This document shows, piece by piece, positions 1 through 7,052 of a stretch of DNA of 47,670 nt. The notes beneath the pieces were generated by a model, which had not been told where the DNA came from, searched no databases, and worked only from the letters and a program-made list of their open reading frames with translations. Origin of the DNA: an uncultured Clostridium sp. (lineage in GTDB: Bacteria > Bacillota > Clostridia > Clostridiales > Clostridiaceae); contig UQQU01000019.1 of assembly GCA_900543325.1 (NCBI GenBank), positions 1-47,670 of the forward strand. Direction: 5' to 3'. Within the stretch, counting starts at the first letter, position 1. Each line of letters starts with the position of its first letter. A program made the position numbers and the translations under genes.

Positions 1-29
1 CACATTATTTTATAAGTTAAGTATAACAT

Positions 30-75
30 AAAAGACCTAAAAAATTGTCTTAAAAAAAATTTTTTAGGTCTTTTA
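30..75. terminator. Bidirectional hairpin terminator
   Basis: A 16-17 bp stem (left arm 30-46, right arm 59-75) is built on AAAGACCT/AGGTCTTT and followed by T-rich sequence on both strands. On the minus strand it would end the transcript of the membrane-protein gene that stops at 138. Confidence 0.8.
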
Positions 76-83
76 TTCCGAAA

Positions 84-100
84 GGCACTTTTTCAGTGCC
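84..100. repeat. Small hairpin resembling the hairpin near recJ
   Basis: A 6 bp stem (GGCACT 84-89, AGTGCC 95-100) has a 5-base loop. Read on the minus strand it is preceded by AGGAGG and followed by TTTC, the same frame seen around the hairpin at 43390-43409. Its flank (105-120) has a weak 7-base rhythm. It may be a degenerate copy of one repeat family, or just part of the 3' end of the neighbouring transcript. Confidence 0.35.
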
Positions 101-137
101 CTCCTACAATTAGCAGTTCATTTTTTTTACTATTCCC

Positions 138-680
138 CTATATATTTTTATGTATTCTCTCCATATAGAATGTAATAATCATGGTCATTGCATAATCATA
201 AATTAGAAAAACTGGTTGTGCTACTATCCATAATATTATCAATGCAATAGTTCTACCTGAATCATTAAAAACTTTAGATATTAACACTTCTAATCCAGCT
301 ATTATATTTATATCCAAAATATTTTGCATTATTTTAAAGCCAATTATAAATGATATATTAAAAAATACCATCTTAAGCACTATTTCTAGTTTTTCTTTTC
401 TTATTCCCTCTATAAAGTACTTAATTATTCCGTATACTCCAAAGAATATAAAATATAAAAATGATATTTTAATTGGAACTAAGAAAAAAGCAATTAAACT
501 AGATGATATATATACAAAAATAGATGTTTGAATATTACTTCTTATAATACATACCGGTATTAAAGCAGATGCAATTGTTAATATTGCTAATGTACTTATT
601 GGTAATATTAAAGTTGCATATAATACTATAGTGGTTAATGCAACTAAAATTCCACCAAGAGCTATATCCCTCGCCTTCAT
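138..680 (-). CDS. Small integral membrane protein, ECF S-component-like
   Basis: A 180-residue, very hydrophobic protein with about five or six membrane segments (roughly residues 8-28, 32-50, 52-88, 100-120 and 150-172). The N-terminus, charged MKARD followed by a Gly/Ala-rich first helix and a conserved-looking Pro in the second, has the general look of substrate-binding S components of ECF vitamin transporters. I see no motif that fixes a substrate. A good ribosome site (AGGGGGAG) precedes the ATG. The gene starts 13 bases after the J-domain gene and is the last gene of that unit, with terminators just beyond it. It could equally be an uncharacterised membrane protein unrelated to ECF systems. 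Confidence 0.6.
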   Translation of the reverse strand: MKARDIALGGILVALTTIVLYATLILPISTLAILTIASALIPVCIIRSNIQTSIFVYISSSLIAFFLVPIKISFLYFIFFGVYGIIKYFIEGIRKEKLEIVLKMVFFNISFIIGFKIMQNILDINIIAGLEVLISKVFNDSGRTIALIILWIVAQPVFLIYDYAMTMIITFYMERIHKNI

Positions 681-693
681 AAAACTCCCCCTA

Positions 694-1314
694 TTAACAG
701 CAGCCTATAAGATCCCCACCAAAGCATTCACATAATGAATCTAAACACCATAAATTCATACAACAATCACAAGTATCCATATTTCCAGTTGAAGTTCTAT
801 ATGCTTTACTGTATCCTCTACCTCTTGATTGTAGCTGATTTAATGCTTGCCTATACTCAAAATTATTAGGATCCATAGCACATGCTCTTTGTATATTGTT
901 ATAAGCTGATTCAAACCAGCCCTTTGCCATCATAACATTTCCATATAAGTAATACCATTCTGCATCTCTTTCCTTTATGGCATTAAGCTTTGCTTCTGCA
1001 GCCGTTATGCTTCTCATTTGAATAAGACTTCTCACTTCTGCATAAATAGCCGTATTACTACTATATGAATTAGATCCAGTATTATAACTAGCATTATATC
1101 CATTTGATGAAGAATTATAACTTGAATTTCCACCACCATTTTTTAACATATCATAAGCTTTGTTTATTTCTGCTAATTTTTCTTGTGCTAAATCTTTAAG
1201 CGGATTATCCACATATTGATCTGGGTGATATTGTTTTACTAACTTCCTATAAGCTGATTTTATTTCTTCTTGAGAAGCTCCAGGCTTCACTCCTAATACT
1301 TCATAGGGATTCAT
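694..1314 (-). CDS. J-domain protein with Cys-rich C-terminal tail
   Basis: Residues 1-60 are a J domain with the HPD motif (KQYHPDQY), so this is a co-chaperone that should stimulate a DnaK-type ATPase. An Asn/Ser/Tyr/Gly-rich linker follows (about 61-90), then a helical TPR-like stretch (about 90-165). The last 26 residues hold eight cysteines and end in Gly-Cys-Cys. There is no zinc-finger domain like that of full DnaJ, so it is not the housekeeping dnaJ. It lies between a DUF5685 gene and a membrane-protein gene on the same strand with short gaps, which suggests one operon. The tail could bind metal, form disulfides or be lipid-modified; none of these is shown by the sequence alone. Confidence 0.85.
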   Translation of the reverse strand: MNPYEVLGVKPGASQEEIKSAYRKLVKQYHPDQYVDNPLKDLAQEKLAEINKAYDMLKNGGGNSSYNSSSNGYNASYNTGSNSYSSNTAIYAEVRSLIQMRSITAAEAKLNAIKERDAEWYYLYGNVMMAKGWFESAYNNIQRACAMDPNNFEYRQALNQLQSRGRGYSKAYRTSTGNMDTCDCCMNLWCLDSLCECFGGDLIGCC

Positions 1315-1372
1315 TTTAAAACACTCCTTTTATCCTCTGCTATCATTATAACTTATAAATCTTAAATATATC

Positions 1373-2272
1373 TTAATGTTTATTTTTCTTATCCTTACAG
1401 TTACACTTATTTATTATTTTTTCATATTTATCCATCATACCAAGATTAATTATATTTTCCAATATAGCTTTATTCCTCTTTAAAGGCAATTTATCTAATG
1501 CATATTTACAATTATATCCGCAATTTAAAATAGTAAATTCCATTCTTGGTTTAATTTCTTCTAATAATTCTTCATAACTTTTATTCTCTTTATTATATAA
1601 ATAGTTTATTGGGTTAAATTTATCTTTTTCTATATCTTCCTTTAAGTCATCTAATGCATCTATTAAATAAATCCATTTTCCAAGAGCATAGCCTAAATCA
1701 TAAAGTTGATATCTTAACTCATCACAATCCTCATCAATACTCTCAGGATATAATTCTAAAATTTTAGCTACTATTAAACTAAAGGGGTGCGAAATTTCAT
1801 CTATTGATGAAAATTTTTTATTTTTTTCTAAATTAGATAGCATATTTAAGTTTTCTTCTATTATATCATTAATCATAGTAACATTTCTGTTAAATTTTCG
1901 TTTATATGGAGCTAAAACAGCGCTTTCAAGTTTACTTTTTAAACTCTTATCGTCATTTACATCATCAATTAACTTATAATATACTAGTGAAACATTCATA
2001 GCCGCTGTATATTCTAATGCTTTATTATTTATAATCATAGGCTTATTCTTTAGTGGATGAGCCATACACTTTTTAAATTCAATATTAGGTTCTTCGCTAT
2101 GTAAAGCATCTAAAAGTAAACCTAAAAAAGCCATATCATAATTTAAAGCTAATCTTGGAATATTTCCAAAGTTATCTTTAATATGCATACATACACCACA
2201 ATAATATCCCCTAAACATTTCATATTCTCTTATTTTAAGTTCAGGTTTAAGCGGAGTTACATAACCAAACAA
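1373..2272 (-). CDS. DUF5685 family protein; prenyl-synthase-like Asp motifs
   Basis: A 299-residue soluble protein of the DUF5685 family, with no known function. It has CGVC near the N-terminus (Cys25, Cys28) and Cys69-x2-His72, a possible metal site. Two aspartate-rich motifs stand out: LIDDVNDD (residues 101-108), and LIDALDDLKED (203-213) followed by FNP. They resemble the DDxxD and DxxxD motifs of squalene/phytoene synthases, and an LG..L stretch precedes the second motif as in that fold. This reading is mine and is inference. The start is TTG, chosen because AAAGGAGTG lies 7 bases upstream and the first in-frame ATG would remove conserved N-terminal residues. It is the first gene of the unit that runs through the J-domain gene. 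Confidence 0.75.
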   Translation of the reverse strand: MFGYVTPLKPELKIREYEMFRGYYCGVCMHIKDNFGNIPRLALNYDMAFLGLLLDALHSEEPNIEFKKCMAHPLKNKPMIINNKALEYTAAMNVSLVYYKLIDDVNDDKSLKSKLESAVLAPYKRKFNRNVTMINDIIEENLNMLSNLEKNKKFSSIDEISHPFSLIVAKILELYPESIDEDCDELRYQLYDLGYALGKWIYLIDALDDLKEDIEKDKFNPINYLYNKENKSYEELLEEIKPRMEFTILNCGYNCKYALDKLPLKRNKAILENIINLGMMDKYEKIINKCNCKDKKNKH

Positions 2273-2382
2273 ATAATCACTCCTTTATGTATCTTATTTT
2301 CACATAAACTTAGTATAGTTTATTTACAAATATTAATCAATTTATACTACTAATTTTAGCTTTATCTATTATCTATCAACTA

Positions 2383-2431
2383 AATAAGAAATAGCCCCCT
2401 AAGATAATATCTTAAGGAGCTATTTCTTATT
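2383..2431 (-). terminator. Hairpin terminator after TPM gene
   Basis: A long stem (outer arms 2383-2395 and 2419-2431, inner arms 2398-2405 and 2409-2416) abuts the stop codon of the TPM-domain gene and separates it from the DUF5685 unit. Confidence 0.85.
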
Positions 2432-3226
2432 TTAAAAACTTCCACCACCACCGCCGTGGGTATTTCCACTACTTGATCTATGAGTGGAACTTCCGTTCCC
2501 CCCACCAGAATTATTTTTTTCAATTTTTGTTTTAGTAGTAAATGTATTTACAAAAGTATCTCTTCTTTTAGTAAATACTATAGAATTATTATCTACATAA
2601 TTTATACTTGATACTGATTTTGAATTTTTATACGAATTAACTACAATTATACATGTTAAACCTGCTACTACAGCTGAAACGCCTAAAGCAATTAATAATA
2701 CCTTTAAAGTATGTTCCTCTTCACTATAAGTATATTGACCTTCTGGCACTCCATTATCAATATAATATTGTATATCCGTTAAAAATATATTACATGCATC
2801 AAAGTACTCTTCATTACTTAAATACTTACTTATATCATTAACAATAGAATCTATTCTATTATCAGTAAAATACTCTATTGCATCTCCACTAGTAGAAATC
2901 CATATCTTTCTATCATCCATATCTATTAATAATAATAATCCACTTTTATTATCACCTAATCCATATCCATTATAATCATAGTAATCATCTGCATAATCTC
3001 TAGGTGTCTTTCCTTGTAAATCATTGGATGTAACTATAACTACATCCATGTTATAGTTTTCTCTAAAGTTTTCAATATTAACTTTTAATTCATTTATTTC
3101 ATCCTGTGATAAAAGTTTAGCATCATCAACTACTGGATTTACACTAGCTTCAATTATAAAACTAAAGGATAATATAAAAATTAATGTACTAATAAAAGGT
3201 ATAAACTTTTTCTTTAAACTTTTCAT
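2432..3226 (-). CDS. TPM-domain membrane protein, YdjH-like
   Basis: A 264-residue protein with a signal peptide or anchor (about 8-27), an extracellular TPM domain (about 30-155, with DDAKLLS and a following DMDDRKIWIS stretch), one membrane helix (about 174-196) and a Ser/Gly-rich tail ending GGGGGSF. This layout matches TPM proteins such as B. subtilis YdjH (similar length), whose partner YdjG is a zinc-ribbon protein; here the YdjG-like gene lies directly upstream and overlaps by an ATGA. In Bacillus the YdjGHI complex helps recruit PspA to the membrane under envelope stress. I see no PspA or YdjI gene in the window. AGGAGG lies 9 bases before the ATG. Confidence 0.85.
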   Translation of the reverse strand: MKSLKKKFIPFISTLIFILSFSFIIEASVNPVVDDAKLLSQDEINELKVNIENFRENYNMDVVIVTSNDLQGKTPRDYADDYYDYNGYGLGDNKSGLLLLIDMDDRKIWISTSGDAIEYFTDNRIDSIVNDISKYLSNEEYFDACNIFLTDIQYYIDNGVPEGQYTYSEEEHTLKVLLIALGVSAVVAGLTCIIVVNSYKNSKSVSSINYVDNNSIVFTKRRDTFVNTFTTKTKIEKNNSGGGNGSSTHRSSSGNTHGGGGGSF

Positions 3227-4290
3227 ATCATCATACCTCCTATAAATACTAATAAAAATACCATTATAAAAATAACTAAAAATAATATAAATATTTTTCC
3301 TTTAGATACAGGTAATGAACCAAAAACTTTTCCTGTTTGTCCGTTCATAGCAAAAATATAATTATTACTTCCTGAACTATAGGTCATCATCCATACAGGC
3401 ATTAATGCATAATCACAAGATGTTTTATTAAAATTCGCATGTGTTCCTACAACATCAACAATGGAATATCCATTTATTGAATTTCTTAATATATCATTAG
3501 TTCCTAGCTTTATTTTATTTTCTATTAAAGGTAAAACCTGCTCTTTTGTTTTATCATATTTCTCTGAAAAGAAACCTGGTAAATAAGCAATAGAAAAATC
3601 TTTAAACTCTTTAGAATCATATGGTTCTATACTTTCCATAACCTTATCATCCATTTTACTTGATGCATTACTAGGTACATTTTTAAATGTTAAATTTGCT
3701 TCCCTATAAATATTATATATATCTGTCTTAGTATATTTATAATCTCCTCTCACCCATGTTGTAATTTTTTTACCTCTTGCACTCATCTGCCCAGTTACAT
3801 TGGAATCAACTACCCAGAAAGGAATATAAATGCCCGTTATTTTCTCTAATTGTTTAGATGAAGAAAATTCATTAGGTAAAAACCACTTCTTTTTACTCCA
3901 CTCCATAAAATTTTCAATAGCCTTATCCTTATCTATTTTAAATGGAATAACTTTAGATGGCTTAAATTCTCCATTAAACTTATCACTTAAAACTACAGGT
4001 CCGTGGCAATAACAACAAAATGTAGCTGTAGTATTATTATCTGCTACTACTTCTGCTCCACATCTTGGACATGAATAAACTCTAGTTTTTTCACCTATGT
4101 TATCCCATTCTTCATTGTAGGTATATTCTAAATTTTCCTTGTTTATATGTTGATTATCTAAACCCTTTAACCTCTCTACTTCATCTACAGTAAATTCGCT
4201 TAAACAAAAATCACATTTACCTTTTTGTAATTTTGGATCAAATTTAATTTCTGCTCCACAATTAGGACATTTGTATGTAATAACAGCCAT
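3223..4290 (-). CDS. Zinc-ribbon membrane protein, YdjG-like
   Basis: A 355-residue protein that starts with two rubredoxin-like zinc ribbons. The first has CPNC and CDFC (within residues 1-35); the second has CPRC and CCYC (about 72-100). A long soluble region follows, with a repeated aromatic-rich fold, and one C-terminal membrane helix (about 330-352). This order fits B. subtilis YdjG, once labelled a phage-replication-like protein. It overlaps the TPM gene by 4 bases, so the two products probably form one complex. A near-perfect extended -10 promoter lies just upstream (4327-4335), so this gene begins its own transcript. Confidence 0.82.
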   Translation of the reverse strand: MAVITYKCPNCGAEIKFDPKLQKGKCDFCLSEFTVDEVERLKGLDNQHINKENLEYTYNEEWDNIGEKTRVYSCPRCGAEVVADNNTTATFCCYCHGPVVLSDKFNGEFKPSKVIPFKIDKDKAIENFMEWSKKKWFLPNEFSSSKQLEKITGIYIPFWVVDSNVTGQMSARGKKITTWVRGDYKYTKTDIYNIYREANLTFKNVPSNASSKMDDKVMESIEPYDSKEFKDFSIAYLPGFFSEKYDKTKEQVLPLIENKIKLGTNDILRNSINGYSIVDVVGTHANFNKTSCDYALMPVWMMTYSSGSNNYIFAMNGQTGKVFGSLPVSKGKIFILFLVIFIMVFLLVFIGGMMI

Positions 4291-4326
4291 CGCTTTCCCC
4301 CTAATTAATAAATTTTCTACCTATAC

Positions 4327-4335
4327 ATTATACCA
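4327..4335 (-). promoter_or_regulatory. Extended -10 promoter of the YdjG-like operon
   Basis: On the minus strand the sequence reads TGGTATAAT, an extended -10 with perfect TATAAT. No good -35 is visible. It sits about 35 bases before the start codon. Confidence 0.6.
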
Positions 4336-4619
4336 TATTTTTTTATAATTCTCTTAAAATACCAATTAAATTTTACACTTTAAAATTTAATTTTACTAGA
4401 ACACTATTATAAAGTTTGTCTATATATTTTTATTAAAATTTTAATTTACTCTATTATAATATTAAAGGTTGTATATCCATATTTATACTTTTTATTTTTC
4501 TTGACTTTTATTTATTAATATGCTTTAACCTCTTTTATTTAACGTACTAAGAGCAGTTTTCCATTATTAACTATTTATTTTTTGGAATTTTAATCCTTGT
4601 TATATTGTTCCATAGCAGT
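4336..4619. other. AT-rich divergent intergenic region
   Basis: Apart from the promoters at its two edges I see no gene, no riboswitch-like conserved core and no strong hairpin here. The sequence is very AT-rich with several TATAAT-like strings that have no partner -35. Confidence 0.5.
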
Positions 4620-4648
4620 TTGACAGCTTTTTGGATATATAGTATAAA
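4620..4648 (+). promoter_or_regulatory. Near-consensus sigma-A promoter of the 3D-domain gene
   Basis: TTGACA (4620-4625), a 17-base spacer and TATAAA (4643-4648). Transcription should start near 4655, which excludes any start codon upstream of that and supports the CTG start at 4698. Confidence 0.85.
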
Positions 4649-4697
4649 CTATTTGCAGGACGAGGGAATTAAATTCAAAATCTTGGAGGTGTATTTT

Positions 4698-5393
4698 CTG
4701 TTTAAGAAAATTTTTGTTTTAACAACTTCACTTGCTTTATCAATTTTAGGTATAAATGAATTTTATGCACATGCAAGTGTTTTAAATAATGAAAATAAAA
4801 AAGTTGTTAATGTTAGTTATTTAGAAAAGCATAATGATAATAATGATATAAACTCAAATAATATTTCAACTAATGAAAGTAAGGCTGTATTAATTAACGC
4901 TGATAATGATTTAATTATTAACGATATTACCACTAATACTAGTGTAAATGTTGAATTTACTTCTATAGTTGATAAAATTATGAATGATGTTTCTATCTAT
5001 AATAAAAAAGTAGAAGAAAAACAAGTTAATAAGGAGGCTAATAAAGCGAAAGCAGAAGCTGATTCCAATGTTGAAACTCAAGAATCTAGCAATTCATATA
5101 AAGCTACCTATACAATGAAAGCTACTGCATATACTGGAGATTCTATTACTGCTACCGGTATTACCCCTGTTCGTAACCCAAATGGACTTAGTACTATCGC
5201 TGTAGATCCATCAATAATTCCTTTAGGTTCAAAAGTTTATATTCCTGGCTATGGTGAAGCTATTGCCGCAGATACCGGTAGTGCTATTAAAGGTCATAGA
5301 ATTGATTTATTTTTGAATTCCAAAAATGAATGTATTAACTGGGGAAGACAAAATGTAACACTATATGTCCTGGCCTATCCTGGAGAATGGTAA
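4698..5393 (+). CDS. Secreted 3D-domain (double-psi barrel) cell-wall protein
   Basis: A 231-residue exported protein. Residues 1-26 form a signal peptide (Lys-Lys, hydrophobic core, Ala-His-Ala cleavage site). A polar Asn/Asp/Glu-rich linker follows. The C-terminal ~95 residues are a 3D domain (YTMKATAYTG; VDPSIIPLGS; ADTGSAIKGHRIDLF) with its three conserved Asp, as in YocH/Rpf2-like wall hydrolases related to lytic transglycosylases. The start is taken as CTG because GGAGGTG ends 6-8 bases before it and the signal peptide begins there. An ATG further upstream precedes the promoter; in-frame TTG and GTG codons overlap the ribosome site. The domain call is firm, the start is inference. Confidence 0.85.
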   Translation: MFKKIFVLTTSLALSILGINEFYAHASVLNNENKKVVNVSYLEKHNDNNDINSNNISTNESKAVLINADNDLIINDITTNTSVNVEFTSIVDKIMNDVSIYNKKVEEKQVNKEANKAKAEADSNVETQESSNSYKATYTMKATAYTGDSITATGITPVRNPNGLSTIAVDPSIIPLGSKVYIPGYGEAIAADTGSAIKGHRIDLFLNSKNECINWGRQNVTLYVLAYPGEW

Positions 5394-5411
5394 AATTAAC
5401 AAATATAAAAT

Positions 5412-5447
5412 AAAAAGGAGTATTTTGATTTCAATATACTCCTTTTT
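5412..5447. terminator. Bidirectional terminator between convergent genes
   Basis: Arms AAAAAGGAGTAT (5412-5423) and ATACTCCTTTTT (5436-5447) form a 12 bp stem with T-runs on both strands, serving the 3D-domain gene and the DUF4358 gene. Confidence 0.9.
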
Positions 5448-5455
5448 TAATTAAA

Positions 5456-5950
5456 TTATTTTATTAATTCTTCATACTTTGCTTTTGCATCTTCAGAAAC
5501 TACACTATTTAATATAAATAATGATACTAAATCTCCATCAACTTTTACTTCTGCACTTTCAGAAACTTCTTGTTCTTCTGGATAAAAAGCACTTCCTATT
5601 TTATCTTGTAAAACCTCTTCTACTGAAGCTTTCACCTCGTCAACTTTTCCCTCTTTAGCCTTAACAACCATAATAAATCCTGGTCCTGGTGAAATTCCAG
5701 TCTCTAATATTCCGTAATCTTCCACAGAGTCTAAGTTTAAATGATATATTTCAGATGCCATAGTATCATCTATCTCTATTGGCATTCTTACAAATCCTTC
5801 TTCATTTAACTTTTCTACTACTTCCTTTGCAGAAACTGACGATGTTTGTTGTTGAACTGATGGATTATTTCCTGCATTTTTATTTCCACATCCAGTTAAA
5901 GTTGCTCCAACCATAACTGCTATTAACGCACTTATTAATATCTTTTTCAT
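5456..5950 (-). CDS. DUF4358 lipoprotein
   Basis: A 164-residue lipoprotein. The N-terminus has a lysine pair, a hydrophobic core and the lipobox LTGC (Cys21), so the mature protein should be lipid-anchored outside the membrane. A Gln/Ser-rich spacer follows, then the DUF4358 domain (about 40-160), a family of unknown function common in clostridia. GAGGT lies shortly before the ATG. It is a single-gene unit between two plus-strand cell-wall genes, which fits an envelope role but does not prove one. Confidence 0.8.
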   Translation of the reverse strand: MKKILISALIAVMVGATLTGCGNKNAGNNPSVQQQTSSVSAKEVVEKLNEEGFVRMPIEIDDTMASEIYHLNLDSVEDYGILETGISPGPGFIMVVKAKEGKVDEVKASVEEVLQDKIGSAFYPEEQEVSESAEVKVDGDLVSLFILNSVVSEDAKAKYEELIK

Positions 5951-6070
5951 TATTATAACCTCACTTCATTCATTTGTTATGTTAATTATGTTATCACTTC
6001 ATTAGACTATCCTATTATCTAAATTGTTCCCAACTTTTTAAAATTTTTTCTTTATACCCATTTCCATTTA

Positions 6071-6099
6071 TTTACAAATGCTTTTATTTTATTTATACT
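6071..6099 (+). promoter_or_regulatory. Sigma-A promoter of the amidase gene
   Basis: TTTACA (6071-6076), a 17-base spacer and TATACT (6094-6099). It leaves an untranslated leader of about 100 bases containing small hairpins, with no riboswitch core I recognise. Confidence 0.7.
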
Positions 6100-6208
6100 T
6101 ATATTAAGAAAGATATTTTATCTTTAAATCAAAGGTGAAAGTCCTATTACCTAAATTACTAATTAAGTAACTTTAAAGCTTCTCTTTTATGAAATGAGGT
6201 GATTTATT

Positions 6209-6994
6209 ATAGACAATAATAATTTTGACCTAAACGCAAGACGAAAATTACTTCATGAACGAAAAAGAAAAAAACAAAAAAGATTTAGGCTTATAACTTT
6301 ATCAATTCCACTATTAATTCTATCAATAACCATAATAGTTATTATATCAAATAGAAACAATACAGTTGCGACATTTAATTTAGCTATACCTAAAATCGAA
6401 GAAAAACAACTCTATACTGTTTGCATAGATCCTGGCCACGGTGATTGGGATTATGGTGCAATTAGTCCAAATGGTACAGCAGAAAAAGATATTACACTTG
6501 CTATTTCTTTAAAGTTAGGAAAGCTATTAGAGGAGGATAGTAATTTTAAAGTTATTTATACTCGCGCAACAGATACTATGGATTGGATAGAAACAGCAAA
6601 TGATAGTTTGAAAGAAAGAATTAAAATCTCAAAAATATGTAATGCAGATATTTTTATATCTATTCATTGCAACTATAGCTCTGACTCTAATAAAATTTCA
6701 GGTGTTGAAACTTGGTATAATCCTTCTGATGATAGTAGTTTAACCTTATCAAAATATCTACAACAAGCTCTAATAGATTTAGATTATACTACTAATAGAG
6801 GCGTAAAATCCTATGTTCCTGGTGAAGAACTTGCAGTTTTAGAGTTAAATACTACAACATCAGCTTTAATTGAGTTAGGCTTTCTAACAAACTCTTCTGA
6901 TGAAAAATATCTTACTTCCTACCAAGGCCAATCTAATTGTGCAAATGCACTTTATAAAGCAATTGTTGAATATAAAGATGATACTAATGAATAA
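6209..6994 (+). CDS. N-acetylmuramoyl-L-alanine amidase, non-canonical start
   Basis: An Amidase_3 enzyme that cuts the bond between muramic acid and L-alanine in peptidoglycan. From an ATA start it has 261 residues: a very basic cytoplasmic N-terminus (1-27), one membrane helix (about 28-47) and the catalytic domain. Zinc ligands are His77 (DPGHG), Glu92 (AEKD) and His153 (SIHCN), with catalytic Glu222 (LIELGF). No ATG, GTG, TTG or CTG lies in frame between the upstream stop at 6200 and ATG 6578, and starting at 6578 would delete two zinc ligands. GAGGTGAT (6196-6203) sits 6 bases before ATT 6206 and 9 before ATA 6209. A one-base sequencing error is the alternative. Confidence 0.85.
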   Translation: MDNNNFDLNARRKLLHERKRKKQKRFRLITLSIPLLILSITIIVIISNRNNTVATFNLAIPKIEEKQLYTVCIDPGHGDWDYGAISPNGTAEKDITLAISLKLGKLLEEDSNFKVIYTRATDTMDWIETANDSLKERIKISKICNADIFISIHCNYSSDSNKISGVETWYNPSDDSSLTLSKYLQQALIDLDYTTNRGVKSYVPGEELAVLELNTTTSALIELGFLTNSSDEKYLTSYQGQSNCANALYKAIVEYKDDTNE

Positions 6995-7000
6995 GAAAAG

Positions 7001-7046
7001 AAAGAATCTAAATAATAGCAATACTTTACTATTATTTAGATTCTTT
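7001..7046. terminator. Bidirectional terminator
   Basis: A perfect 17 bp stem (7001-7017 with 7030-7046) lies between the convergent amidase and epimerase genes. Confidence 0.9.
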
Positions 7047-7052
7047 AACTTA

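Noticed and set aside
6100..6205. Riboswitch in the amidase leader
   Set aside because: Small hairpins and an AAAGGTGAAAGTCC string are present, but no c-di-GMP, c-di-AMP or other class core that I can recognise.
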